Source: Flavobacteriaceae bacterium (GTDB taxonomy: Bacteria > Bacteroidota > Bacteroidia > Flavobacteriales > Flavobacteriaceae). From it: a stretch of DNA of 45,956 bases. Under the pieces are notes generated by a model that saw nothing but the letters and a program-made list of their open reading frames with translations, searched no databases and was not told the origin of the DNA. The translations under genes and the position numbers were made by a program. The stretch spans positions 1 to 45,956 of the forward strand of contig JAQWFW010000026.1 in assembly GCA_029238515.1 (NCBI GenBank), in the 5' to 3' direction. Every line of letters starts with the position of its first letter. Position 1 is the stretch's first letter. Of this stretch, positions 1 through 8,057 are shown piece by piece.

Positions 1-1
1 T

Positions 2-643
2 ATTCTACCCATCAAGTTTTCTGATAAGTTAATGCAGTTTCTAAGCTACTTTTGGCCCAATCATCTGCCAAAGCGCATGGAAATGTATCGTGATAAGTAC
101 GAACACCATTGGGTTATTGAAATGGCTGATGATGGGATTGAAGAAGCCAAATTATTTTTCGCTGATTTTTTTAAATCTAATGAAGGTAATTTTTTTATAT
201 GTTCCCCAAAAGAAGCAAAAAAAGCACTGCTGCACCGTTTTGTTGCCGCTAGTGCTATTGGACGCTACCACGCGCTGAATCAAAAGGATTTAGGAGAGAT
301 GATGTCTATGGATATAGCACTTCCAAGAAATGAAAGACATTGGTTTGAACAGTTGCCCCATCACATCGATGAAAAGTTTGAAATGAAGCTGTATTATGGG
401 CATTTATTTTGTCATGTATTGCATCAAAATTATATCGTTAAAAAAGGGGTAGATGCAGCTACTTTAAAACAAGATTTGCTTAAAATTTATGATGAACGCG
501 GTGCAGAGTATCCAGCAGAGCACAATGTTGGCCACGAATATATTGCAAAACCAACATTATCTAATTTCTATAAAGAATTAGATCCGATAAATGGCTTTAA
601 CCCGGGCATTGGAAAAACGAGCAAATTGAAGTTTTGGAAGTAG
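2..643 (+). CDS. dld: quinone-dependent D-lactate dehydrogenase, C-terminal part (cut by window edge)
   Basis: The reading frame is open from the first bases of the window, so only the C-terminal part is present (214 codons including the stop). It matches the membrane-binding and C-terminal region of the FAD-dependent respiratory D-lactate dehydrogenase, which oxidises D-lactate to pyruvate and passes electrons to quinone at the inner face of the cytoplasmic membrane. The end of the protein carries the family's hallmark sequence: PAEHNVGHEY, then a DP-NGFNPGIGKTSK tail, nearly as in Escherichia coli Dld. The FAD-binding domain must lie upstream. An internal Met at 32 could be mistaken for a start, but the upstream codons continue the same protein. 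The next gene is convergent and begins two bases after the stop. Confidence 0.9.
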   Translation: MLPIKFSDKLMQFLSYFWPNHLPKRMEMYRDKYEHHWVIEMADDGIEEAKLFFADFFKSNEGNFFICSPKEAKKALLHRFVAASAIGRYHALNQKDLGEMMSMDIALPRNERHWFEQLPHHIDEKFEMKLYYGHLFCHVLHQNYIVKKGVDAATLKQDLLKIYDERGAEYPAEHNVGHEYIAKPTLSNFYKELDPINGFNPGIGKTSKLKFWK

Positions 644-645
644 TA

Positions 646-957
646 TTATTTTAATTTTGGTACACGGTTCGACCAAATAATTAAAACAACAAGGCCTAAA
701 ACAATAATTACAGAAATAATATTGACTTGGATTTTTTTTGAGACTTCAATGAAATACATAATAATACTAGCATCAATGACAGCAGCTCCAGTAAGCACGA
801 TAACATTTCTTGCAATTGTGGATACTTTTTCAATATCGATTTCTTTTTTTTGTTCTTCGGATAGGGTATTATACCCCGCCAAAAGATTGGGGTATTGTTT
901 GACTAAAAGTCCAACAACAATCAATATAAACCCTGTAAAAATAAATCCCAACAACAT
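646..957 (-). CDS. DUF3784 family small membrane protein
   Basis: This is a 103-residue protein with three predicted membrane helices: roughly residues 2-20, 50-70 and 78-95. Between helices 1 and 2 sits GYNTLSEEQKKEID, the sequence typical of the DUF3784 family in Bacteroidota and Firmicutes. The function of that family is unknown. The gene lies alone between the convergent dld end and the divergent pdxH. Family assignment rests on the GYNT-S-EE-K motif and the helix layout. Confidence 0.7.
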   Translation of the reverse strand: MLLGFIFTGFILIVVGLLVKQYPNLLAGYNTLSEEQKKEIDIEKVSTIARNVIVLTGAAVIDASIIMYFIEVSKKIQVNIISVIIVLGLVVLIIWSNRVPKLK

Positions 958-1037
958 TTTTAAGCTTTACATCAAATTTAAGAAATCTAAAACATATATT
1001 CATTTGTAATTTTTTACTTTTGAAGAAATTAGTAGGG

Positions 1038-1685
1038 ATGAATAACGATTTAGGGAATTATCGAAAGTCTTATGATAAAGGCAGCTTGTTAGAAAGCGGT
1101 ATTTCAGACAATCCTTTAGAATTATTTCAAAAGTGGTTTTCTGAAGTTGATCAGCATTTTCCACAGGATGAAACTAATGCGATGACTTTGTCTACCCTCG
1201 GTTTGGATGGCTTCCCAAAGGGCCGTGTTGTGCTTTTGAAAAAATACACGCAGCAAGGGTTCATTTTTTACACCAATTATGAAAGTGAAAAAGGAAAATC
1301 CATAATTGATCATCCAAAAGTGAGTTTATCATTTCATTGGGCAGGCGCAGAGCGGCAAGTCATCATAAAAGGGAAAGCTGAAAAAATTGCAGCTGATGTT
1401 AGTGATGGGTATTTTGAGTCTCGACCACGAGGAAGTCAATTAGGCGCTCATGCATCGCAACAAAGTTCTGTGGTTCCCAACAGAGAAACTTTGGAAAATC
1501 AACTTGCTGAATTAGAAACAAAATTCGAAAATAAACCGATACCTCGTCCAGAATTTTGGGGTGGTTTTATTATAAAGCCCATAGAAATTGAATTTTGGCA
1601 AGGCCGTGCCAACAGATTGCATGACCGTATTCGTTATCAACTTCAAGCTGATTTTAATTGGAAAATTGAACGACTATCGCCTTAA
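1038..1685 (+). CDS. pdxH: pyridoxamine 5'-phosphate oxidase
   Basis: PdxH is a cytoplasmic FMN enzyme that oxidises pyridoxamine or pyridoxine 5'-phosphate to pyridoxal 5'-phosphate, the last step of vitamin B6 synthesis and salvage. The frame shows the FMN-binding stretch RVVLLKKY followed by FIFYTNYESEKGK, the central SRPRGSQLGAHAS-Q segment, and the C-terminal FWQGRANRLHDRI signature that contacts substrate. The length of 215 residues is normal. The frame also stays open to a TTG at 1020, but the ATG at 1038 gives the usual family N-terminus (NNDLGNYRKSY), so it is preferred. Several PLP enzymes are encoded in this window (GlyA, ThrC, IlvA, HisC), though no operon link is seen. Confidence 0.95.
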   Translation: MNNDLGNYRKSYDKGSLLESGISDNPLELFQKWFSEVDQHFPQDETNAMTLSTLGLDGFPKGRVVLLKKYTQQGFIFYTNYESEKGKSIIDHPKVSLSFHWAGAERQVIIKGKAEKIAADVSDGYFESRPRGSQLGAHASQQSSVVPNRETLENQLAELETKFENKPIPRPEFWGGFIIKPIEIEFWQGRANRLHDRIRYQLQADFNWKIERLSP

Positions 1686-1699
1686 AAAATTAACTTTCA

Positions 1700-2281
1700 T
1701 TAGCCGTGAATTGTTTCAGAAGTCCCTAAGTTGCGCATGAGTTTTGCTTCAAAATCAAGCAACGCATTCCACTTTTGATCTACCTCTTTACGATTACCAT
1801 ATTGACGTGCAAATTTGAGAAACATAGTATAATGATGAGCTTCGCTAATCATGAGTTTTTTATAAAATTTGGCCAGTTTTTTGTCCTTTAAATGTTCTGA
1901 AAGCAATCTAAAGCGTTCACAACTTCTAGCTTCTATCAATGCAGCATAAAGTAAGCGATGCACCAACTGTGTTGTTCGGCTACCGCCTTTAGGGAAAAAT
2001 TTCAAAAGCTGATGTACATATTTATCTTTGCGATCGCGTCCTAAATTGAATCCATAAGATAAAATCAAATCATGAACCATTTTAAAATGACTCATTTCTT
2101 CCTCGACTAAAGCCGTCATTTCTTGTACGAGCTCCGTATATTCTGGAAAACTGACTATGAGCGATATCGCTGTACTTGCGGCTTTTTGCTCACAAAAAGC
2201 ATGATCAGTCAAAATCTCTTCAAGATTCATTTCTGCGATATTTGCCCATCGTGGATCTGTTGGTAATTTAAGGCCTAACAT
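1700..2281 (-). CDS. miaE: tRNA-(ms2io6A)-hydroxylase-type di-iron protein
   Basis: The 193-residue protein is a ferritin-like di-iron helical bundle of the MiaE family, which hydroxylates the isopentenyl side chain of the modified adenosine at tRNA position 37. The metal-ligand pattern is visible: a Glu at about residue 31 (CEQKA), an EEEMSHF motif near 60-66, an EARSCERF motif in the second half, and an EAHHYTMF motif near 147. The gene starts two bases after the dnaX stop, so the two are probably co-transcribed, and it converges on pdxH. The family assignment is secure; whether this organism makes ms2io6A cannot be seen from the window. Confidence 0.88.
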   Translation of the reverse strand: MLGLKLPTDPRWANIAEMNLEEILTDHAFCEQKAASTAISLIVSFPEYTELVQEMTALVEEEMSHFKMVHDLILSYGFNLGRDRKDKYVHQLLKFFPKGGSRTTQLVHRLLYAALIEARSCERFRLLSEHLKDKKLAKFYKKLMISEAHHYTMFLKFARQYGNRKEVDQKWNALLDFEAKLMRNLGTSETIHG

Positions 2282-2283
2282 GA

Positions 2284-3990
2284 TTATAAATCTAAATTAA
2301 ACGTCTGTTTTAAGGTTTCTAATGCTTGATTTTTCTCTAACAACTTGGCAAACTTGTCCTCCGCAGTGTAAGCATATTTTTTTTTCATGGTTTCATTCAC
2401 TGATATTTCTAAACGAATTTCAAAGTTGTTCAAAGATTTTCGTAAAAACTGAAGCAAATCAAACTGTTGTCGTTCAACTTCAATTTTGTTGGTTGAGTTT
2501 GGAAATTCAAGCTGAATAATATGCTGATCCTTGAGTTTGGGAGTATCGATTTTTAATATGGCGGCTAAATTGTATTTGCCTTTATGTTCCAATTTTTCTA
2601 CAAAAACATTCCAAAGTTCAAGCATTTGTTCTTCCGAAAATGAATCAGATGGCAAATCTTCTTCTTTGACTTCAACTTCCATTTGCTTGATTTGATGGGC
2701 TTTCTTTTGTTGAATACTCTTAAGTGATAAACCAGAAGATTGTCTTTTAATACCGGTTAGAATAGGGGGCTCTACTTTTGGTGGGGTGTATTTTGGTTTT
2801 GGTTCTTCAACGTTGCCTGATTGAGATTCTTCTAAAGCTTTATTTTGCTCTTTTTTAACCGTTATTTCAGGAACATTTTTGCGCTTAAAGTAAGCCGCAG
2901 GTATTATGAAGCCACTAGTCTTTTTTTTTTCTCCATCAAAATTGATAGAGGCAAGTTTCATAAGACAAATTTCAACCAAAAGACGTTGATTTCTGCTGGT
3001 TTTGTACTTTAAATCACAGTCATTGGCTAATGTAATGGCTTCTTTCAAAAATGAGGTTGTTGCTTTTTCAGCTTGTACTTTGTACTGTTCTTTAGTATCG
3101 TTTCCAACCACTAACAATTCTAAGGTTTCAGGAGATTTTGCAACATAAATATCCCTGAAATGCGACGCTAAGCCAGCAATAAAATGTTGGCCTTCAAAAC
3201 CTGTAGAAAGAATTTGATTGAATTTTAGAAGTAAGGCTGGGATGTTGTTGTCTAAAATAAGATCTGTAACTTGAAAGAACGTATCATAATCTAGAACATT
3301 TAGATTTTCGGAAACCGCTTGACGGGTGAGGTTTTTGCCAGAAAAACTTACCACTCTATCAAAAATAGAAAGGGCGTCACGCATGGCACCATCAGCTTTT
3401 TGGGCAATGATATGTAAAGCGTCATCTTCTGCTTCAATCCCTTGTGCTTTGGCAATAACTTTTAAGTAGTTTTTAGCATCAGTGACTGTAATGCGCTTAA
3501 AATCAAAGATTTGACAACGCGAAAGTATGGTTGGAATGATTTTGTGCTTTTCGGTAGTGGCCAAAATAAAAATACAGTGCTTTGGCGGTTCTTCTAGTGT
3601 TTTGAGAAAAGCATTAAATGCACTGTTAGAGAGCATATGCACTTCATCAATAATATATACTTTATGAGTACCTATTTGTGGTGGAATACGGACTTGATCA
3701 GTAAGACTTCTGATGTCATCTATAGTGTTGTTAGAAGCTGCATCGAGTTCAAAAATATTAAATGCAAAATCTTCATTTTCATCCACATTTCCAGCGCTAT
3801 TAATCATTTTAGCAAGAATACGAGCGCATGATGTTTTACCTACACCACGAGGACCTGTAAAGAGTAATGCTTGAGCCAGATGGTTTTCTTTAATAGCATT
3901 TTCTAGTGTTTTGGTAATCGCCGATTGACCAACAACATCTTTAAATGTTTTTGGTCTGTATTTTAAAGCTGAAACAACAAAATTTTCCAT
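2284..3990 (-). CDS. dnaX: DNA polymerase III subunit gamma/tau
   Basis: DnaX is the clamp-loader ATPase that places the sliding clamp on DNA and links the replicative polymerases. The AAA+ core has Walker A GPRGVGKTS, Walker B YIIDEVHML, a sensor stretch FILATTEKHK and the Arg-finger motif ILSRCQIF. The C-terminal half is Lys- and Glu-rich and is the tau-specific part. Two things stand out. The four-Cys zinc module normally found after Walker A is absent, replaced by a short acidic stretch before FELDAASNN. A run of ten A (minus strand, 2930-2921) lies right after the core. Starting at ATG 3990 gives the conserved MENFVVSALKYRPKTF; the upstream extension to 4023 is unlikely. The product has 568 residues. 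Confidence 0.95.
   Translation of the reverse strand: MENFVVSALKYRPKTFKDVVGQSAITKTLENAIKENHLAQALLFTGPRGVGKTSCARILAKMINSAGNVDENEDFAFNIFELDAASNNTIDDIRSLTDQVRIPPQIGTHKVYIIDEVHMLSNSAFNAFLKTLEEPPKHCIFILATTEKHKIIPTILSRCQIFDFKRITVTDAKNYLKVIAKAQGIEAEDDALHIIAQKADGAMRDALSIFDRVVSFSGKNLTRQAVSENLNVLDYDTFFQVTDLILDNNIPALLLKFNQILSTGFEGQHFIAGLASHFRDIYVAKSPETLELLVVGNDTKEQYKVQAEKATTSFLKEAITLANDCDLKYKTSRNQRLLVEICLMKLASINFDGEKKKTSGFIIPAAYFKRKNVPEITVKKEQNKALEESQSGNVEEPKPKYTPPKVEPPILTGIKRQSSGLSLKSIQQKKAHQIKQMEVEVKEEDLPSDSFSEEQMLELWNVFVEKLEHKGKYNLAAILKIDTPKLKDQHIIQLEFPNSTNKIEVERQQFDLLQFLRKSLNNFEIRLEISVNETMKKKYAYTAEDKFAKLLEKNQALETLKQTFNLDL
2915..2931 (-). other. candidate slippage / -1 frameshift site in dnaX
   Basis: In the coding strand, GAA AAA AAA AAG is followed by ACT AGT, a run of ten A ending in G at codons 354-357. 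The stretch contains the A_AAA_AAG heptamer used by Escherichia coli dnaX. A -1 shift or an inserted A reads AAA GAC TAG and stops at once, giving a product of about 358 residues. A deleted A reads AGA CTA GTG GCT TCA TAA and also stops within six codons. The position is just after the third clamp-loader domain, where gamma would end. The layout is seen in the sequence; use of the site is inferred. Confidence 0.5.
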
Positions 3991-4070
3991 CACTAACAAA
4001 TTTAAAAATTCGACAGGAAACACAAAGATGAATGGCTGATAAAAAAACGACTACTTATTAACAATTTGTG

Positions 4071-4078
4071 TACTTTTG
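4071..4078 (+). promoter_or_regulatory. -7 box of the rnpB promoter (TACTTTTG)
   Basis: TACTTTTG is an exact match to the Bacteroidota -7 consensus TAnnTTTG. It lies seven bases before the first paired base of the RNase P RNA, the correct distance for a start near 4085. No clear -33 TTTG is seen at the usual distance. Confidence 0.6.
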
Positions 4079-4084
4079 CACGAA

Positions 4085-4383
4085 AGCAGATCGCCTTATC
4101 GCTGTTCGCTTTTGCGAATGGAGGAAAGTCCGAACACCGTAGTGCAGCATAGTGGTTAACGGCCACCAACCATGAGGTTAGGAATAGTGCAACAGAAAGA
4201 ATGTACAGGTTAAGCTGTAGTGAAATCAGGTAAACTCTATGCGGTGCAATGCCATGTATATCAGTGCTTGAGTGCGGCACGTGCGATGCTGAAGGGTAGG
4301 CAGCTAAAGCTTGGTGGTAACATCAAGTGTAGATAAATGATAGGGGCTCTTTTTGAGTACAGAATTCGGCTTACAGATCTGCT
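4085..4383 (+). ncRNA. rnpB: RNase P RNA (bacterial type A)
   Basis: This is the catalytic RNA that removes the 5' leader from precursor tRNAs. The 5' end AGCAGATC (4085-4092) pairs perfectly with GATCTGCT (4376-4383) to form helix P1. A small TTCGC/GCGAA hairpin follows, then the universally conserved GGAGGAAAGTCCGAACACC block (4120-4138). Further on are an ACAGAAAGAATGTACAGG-like region, the GAAGGGTAGG-type stretch near 4291 and, before P1 closes, the conserved ACAGAATTCGGCTTAC. The length is about 300 bases. A 92-codon antisense frame across it is a chance ORF. The RNA converges with rsmD, whose stop lies just past the 3' end. Confidence 0.93.
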
Positions 4384-4401
4384 TTTTTTATTTAAAAAAG
4401 C
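4381..4401. terminator. probable two-way terminator between rnpB and rsmD
   Basis: GCTTTTTT (4381-4388) can pair with AAAAAAGC (4394-4401) around a five-base loop. Its T-run directly follows the RNase P helix P1, and the hairpin overlaps the last codons of rsmD on the other strand. The stem is nearly all A-T, so it may act with the strong P1 helix rather than alone. Confidence 0.35.
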
Positions 4402-4921
4402 TAAAGCAATTCCCACCATAAGTTTTTACTTCATCAAATTGTGTCAGTTCTGATAAATCAGTATGTTTGGAATGCTCTATTATCAATAAACCATCTGAAT
4501 TTAAGCGTTGTTTTTTAAAAACAAGTGAAACAATAGATTCAAAATTTTCTATTTCCATTGCATAAGGAGGGTCGGCAAAAATAATATCAAAAGATTGTGT
4601 TGTGCGTTCCAAAAACGAAAAAACATCACTTTTGCGAACATCAATGGGCATTTCAAATTCAGTAGCGGTTGTTTCTATGAATTTTGTACAACGAAACTCT
4701 TTATCAATTGCCAACACAGATGGTGTTCCTCTAGAGCAAAATTCATAAGCGATATTTCCTGTTCCAGAAAATAGATCCAAAACAGAGAGGTCTTGAAAAT
4801 CAAAGCGATGCATTAAAATATTGAATAATGCTTCTTTTGCCATATCTGTGGTTGGACGTACGGGTAAATTTTTAGGAACCTTTAGACGTCTTCCTTTGTA
4901 TATGCCAGATATGATTCGCAT
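4388..4921 (-). CDS. rsmD: 16S rRNA (guanine-966-N2)-methyltransferase
   Basis: RsmD methylates G966 of 16S rRNA during 30S assembly, using S-adenosylmethionine. The 177-residue protein has the family N-terminus (RIISGIYKGRRLKVP, then RPTTDMAKEALFNIL), the SAM-binding loop VLDLFSGTGN at about residues 46-55 and the catalytic DPPY motif near 117. Its ATG overlaps the stop of the upstream DUF3822 gene by one base (TAATG), which suggests translational coupling. This RsmD-DUF3822 pairing is, as far as I recall, usual in flavobacteria. The 3' end runs into the rnpB terminator region. Confidence 0.93.
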   Translation of the reverse strand: MRIISGIYKGRRLKVPKNLPVRPTTDMAKEALFNILMHRFDFQDLSVLDLFSGTGNIAYEFCSRGTPSVLAIDKEFRCTKFIETTATEFEMPIDVRKSDVFSFLERTTQSFDIIFADPPYAMEIENFESIVSLVFKKQRLNSDGLLIIEHSKHTDLSELTQFDEVKTYGGNCFSFFK

Positions 4922-5748
4922 TAAAAGCTATTTAAAAGGGTGAAATTCTCAGTAGAATTATTTTGGCTATACCTCATTTTATCAGCAGACAACAAGGACA
5001 CATTGCGAATATATTTATATGCCATAGAAAAGAGCGAATCGTCTTCTTTTATTGACCCCATAAGCGTGCATTCAAAATGTTCTGGATTTAGGCCTAATTG
5101 TTCTGCGGTAAACAAAATGTAATAGATAAAATCTTCTTTGGTTTGGTATTCAAATCGATTATAGAGCTGAAGTTCGTTTTGTTGAGTAACAACCAGATCA
5201 AAATATGTTGCATTTACATTTATATACATTGATTGATCGTTGGTGTTTTTTTGAATTTGCAAAATTTGATCAAGAGCAACAGTAGTATTGTGCTTGTACT
5301 CGAAACTACCAAAACGTTCGAAAATATAGTTATTGATGTTTACAAACGGAATGTATACCACCATGATGTCATCATTTTTTATGACGTCATAAGTGATGAA
5401 ATCTGTTTTGAAGATTTTAGTGTTATATTTTAAATAATCTGAAAGATGTTCTTCTTCAAAAATAGCAGAAGGGACCAAGGCCATCATTTCATTGTCATGA
5501 ATGACTGTAATTTTTGAAAATGAGTATTGAAGGACTTCGTTGCTGTTAAAGTTATGTGTCAATTGATCCAATACCTCTTGAGGAGTGCATTTTTTTTCAA
5601 ATACAATATCAATCAAATCAACAATAACATCATTATCGCTGTCTAACACCAAAAAAGAAAGTCCACTCAAGCTTACTTGAATGGACAATACTCTTCCTTT
5701 TTCAAGGTTGTTATTGCTCTTTTGAATAATTTTTTGGCCAGTTACCAT
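4921..5748 (-). CDS. DUF3822 family protein
   Basis: The 275-residue protein belongs to the DUF3822 family of Bacteroidota, whose fold is thought to resemble the actin/HSP70-like ATPase domain but whose role is unknown. Visible support is the N-terminal LSIQVSLSGLSFLVLD strand pair, followed by the long beta-rich middle and an FTAEQLGLNPEHFEC stretch before the C-terminal part. No signal peptide or membrane segment is seen. The start overlaps the end of the next upstream gene by 38 bases, and its stop overlaps the rsmD start by one base, so the three genes form a coupled unit. Family placement leans on context as well as sequence. Confidence 0.72.
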   Translation of the reverse strand: MVTGQKIIQKSNNNLEKGRVLSIQVSLSGLSFLVLDSDNDVIVDLIDIVFEKKCTPQEVLDQLTHNFNSNEVLQYSFSKITVIHDNEMMALVPSAIFEEEHLSDYLKYNTKIFKTDFITYDVIKNDDIMVVYIPFVNINNYIFERFGSFEYKHNTTVALDQILQIQKNTNDQSMYINVNATYFDLVVTQQNELQLYNRFEYQTKEDFIYYILFTAEQLGLNPEHFECTLMGSIKEDDSLFSMAYKYIRNVSLLSADKMRYSQNNSTENFTLLNSF

Positions 5749-6442
5749 TTGTATTTACTTCTTCCATGGAGCCAACTTTTAGTGTTGGTCCGTTTACACC
5801 TTCTACAGAAACAACTTCTTCCTCTTTTTTAACCAAGTTTTTATCTTGATCAAAAAGAATAACACTTTTTGCAACTGAAGCTTCAAACACAGGTATATTG
5901 ATATTATTTTGATTAACCATACCGGTTTGAAGTTTGAATTTTTCTCCTTTTTTTCCGACCGGAACGTTCATCATTGTTTTGTAGCGTGGATCTGCTCCAA
6001 ACAAGGAGTCCTTAACTGGAACATAGCCAAGCGTATCAATAATCACAATATCTTTGGTGGTATCAACACCATAACGACGCGTCAATACTTTGTCGATTAC
6101 AGTAGAATCACGACGTTGTGTAATGGTAAATTTTTCATTTTCAATAAACTTTACCAGTGAATCCCAATTGTTTTGAAATTTTCCAGTAACCGTTTTGTGC
6201 GCCAATTGGGCGTCTCTAATATCTTTTAAGTTTTCTATTGCTGCTTTGTATCGCTTTTCTTTCAATTGATTGAATTGAATTTCGCCATAAACAGACATAA
6301 ATGTGATGTATCCCAAGAAGATAATAATAGCCCAAAGGCCAATTAGAATTCGGGACTTAAATTTTTTTGGGATGTATTTGTCGATTGCCCAAACAATCAA
6401 AATAGTCAGTAGGATGACTGCAATAATTGAGATAATAACCAT
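5711..6442 (-). CDS. conserved membrane protein of unknown function
   Basis: The protein has 243 residues. Two predicted membrane helices (about 2-23 and 32-52) are separated by the positively charged loop KYIPKKFKSR. A long soluble domain follows. It begins with a helix (AIENLKDIRDAQLAHKTVTG) and continues as NNWDSLVKFIEN, which is reminiscent of the N-terminal region of pilin-like periplasmic proteins, although no prepilin cleavage site is visible. It is the first gene of the unit leading to the DUF3822 gene and rsmD, overlapping the former by 38 bases. I do not recognise a function; conservation in flavobacteria is from memory only. Confidence 0.65.
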   Translation of the reverse strand: MVIISIIAVILLTILIVWAIDKYIPKKFKSRILIGLWAIIIFLGYITFMSVYGEIQFNQLKEKRYKAAIENLKDIRDAQLAHKTVTGKFQNNWDSLVKFIENEKFTITQRRDSTVIDKVLTRRYGVDTTKDIVIIDTLGYVPVKDSLFGADPRYKTMMNVPVGKKGEKFKLQTGMVNQNNINIPVFEASVAKSVILFDQDKNLVKKEEEVVSVEGVNGPTLKVGSMEEVNTNGNWPKNYSKEQ

Positions 6443-6527
6443 GGTTTTGTTGTAAAATTAAATTCAGACCTCACAAATCTACAATTTTTTTTTATTCATT
6501 AAAGTGAAAGCACGCAAAAATCATTCT

Positions 6528-6535
6528 TATATTTG
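6528..6535 (+). promoter_or_regulatory. -7 box upstream of the RecD-like helicase (TATATTTG)
   Basis: TATATTTG matches TAnnTTTG and lies 29 bases before the ATG at 6564, in the spacer between two divergent genes. A -33 element is not obvious. Confidence 0.45.
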
Positions 6536-6563
6536 AACAAATAAATACCTCTACCCAATTTTT

Positions 6564-7988
6564 ATGACTGCATCAGAATTTTATAAACTTTTAAAATTGG
6601 GGTTTCCCTTTCAGCCAACACTAAAACAAGATGCTGGTTTACAACTACTTGCGACATTTATTATGTCGACTTCTAAAGAGAATGTATTTTTATTGAAAGG
6701 CTATGCTGGAACTGGAAAAACAACAATAATTGGGACATTGGTGAAAAATATTTGGAAAGCCAAAAAAAGTGCTGTTCTTCTAGCTCCAACAGGGAGGGCT
6801 GCAAAAGTCATCACAGGGTATGCTGCCACACAGGCCTTTACAATCCACAAAAAAATATACATGCCACGAACCGACAAAAGTGGCAAAATTTCATTTGTGC
6901 TTTCACCCAATAAACACAAAAACACCTTATTTATAGTCGATGAGGCCTCCATGATCTCTGATCATTCTAGTCAAGGAGGGCTTTTTGGCAGTGGAGCACT
7001 ACTTGACGATTTGCTTCAATATGTATATTCGGGTCACAATTGCAAACTCCTTTTGATGGGAGATACAGCACAATTGCCCCCTGTTCAATTGGATATTAGT
7101 CCAGCTTTAGATGCTACTAAACTTGAACTTAATTACAATAAGAATGCACAGGAAATTGAACTCGATGAAGTGATGCGACAAGCTCAGGATTCAGGAATTT
7201 TATTTAATGCAACAATGCTTCGTGAATCAATTTCAAATCATTTTTTCGATCATTTAAAATTTAAAGTCAATGGATTTAAAGACATCATTCGTCTCGATGA
7301 TGGACATGATATTCAAAATGCTTTAAATGAATCCTATACAGCCCAAGGTTCTGAGGATACAGTCCTTATTGTGCGTTCCAATAAACGCGCAAATGCATAC
7401 AATCAACAGATAAGATCACGTATACTTTTTAATGAGCATGAACTCACGGCAGGAGATTATTTAATGATTGTTCGTAACAACTATTTTTGGCTAAAACCAT
7501 CCAGTGAAGCAGGATTCATAGCTAATGGTGATATTATTGAAGTTTTAGAATTATTTAGCATCAAAGAACTCTATGGTTTTAGGTTTGCAGAAGTAAAAAT
7601 CAGACTTGTAGACTACCCAAACATGAAACCTTTTGAAACCGTATTGATGTTAGATACTATCAGCTTAGAAACACCATCGTTACCTTATGAAGAAGCCAAT
7701 AATTTGTATCAAGAAGTCCTTAAAGACTATGCCAATGAGACCTCTGGGTATAAGAAATTTTTGGCCGTAAAAAAGAATAAATATTTAAATGCACTTCAGG
7801 TTAAGTTTTCATATGCCATTACATGCCACAAGTCCCAGGGTGGACAATGGAATACTGTTTTTGTCGAGCAACCTTATTTGCCCAATGGTATCGATATGGA
7901 CTATTTACGTTGGTTATACACAGCACTCACTAGAGCAAAAAATACGCTTTACTTGATAGGTTTTAAAGACGATTTTTTTGAATCTTAA
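6564..7988 (+). CDS. RecD-like superfamily 1B DNA helicase / AAA family ATPase
   Basis: The 474-residue protein is a short superfamily 1 helicase with Walker A GYAGTGKTT (residues 46-54), the motif APTGRAAKVI, Walker B FIVDEASMI near 125, and motif III GDTAQLPPVQ. It also has a C-terminal UvrD_C_2-type part ending in the motifs SYAITCHKSQGGQW and YTALTRAKNTLYLIG. It lacks the RecD N-terminal domain and is much shorter than RecD2. Proteins of this type are annotated as ATP-dependent RecD-like helicases or exodeoxyribonuclease subunits; the exact substrate is unknown. It has its own -7 box and is separated by about 70 bases from kdsB. Confidence 0.85.
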   Translation: MTASEFYKLLKLGFPFQPTLKQDAGLQLLATFIMSTSKENVFLLKGYAGTGKTTIIGTLVKNIWKAKKSAVLLAPTGRAAKVITGYAATQAFTIHKKIYMPRTDKSGKISFVLSPNKHKNTLFIVDEASMISDHSSQGGLFGSGALLDDLLQYVYSGHNCKLLLMGDTAQLPPVQLDISPALDATKLELNYNKNAQEIELDEVMRQAQDSGILFNATMLRESISNHFFDHLKFKVNGFKDIIRLDDGHDIQNALNESYTAQGSEDTVLIVRSNKRANAYNQQIRSRILFNEHELTAGDYLMIVRNNYFWLKPSSEAGFIANGDIIEVLELFSIKELYGFRFAEVKIRLVDYPNMKPFETVLMLDTISLETPSLPYEEANNLYQEVLKDYANETSGYKKFLAVKKNKYLNALQVKFSYAITCHKSQGGQWNTVFVEQPYLPNGIDMDYLRWLYTALTRAKNTLYLIGFKDDFFES

Positions 7989-8057
7989 ACTATTAACGAT
8001 TCTTTAAATATTTCTATCAAAAAAAACATTAATTTTACTCTTCATTATATTTTGAGA

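Noticed and set aside
4002-4280. 92-codon ORF antisense to the RNase P RNA
   Set aside because: It lies over highly conserved rnpB structure and has no protein-family resemblance, so it is a chance frame.
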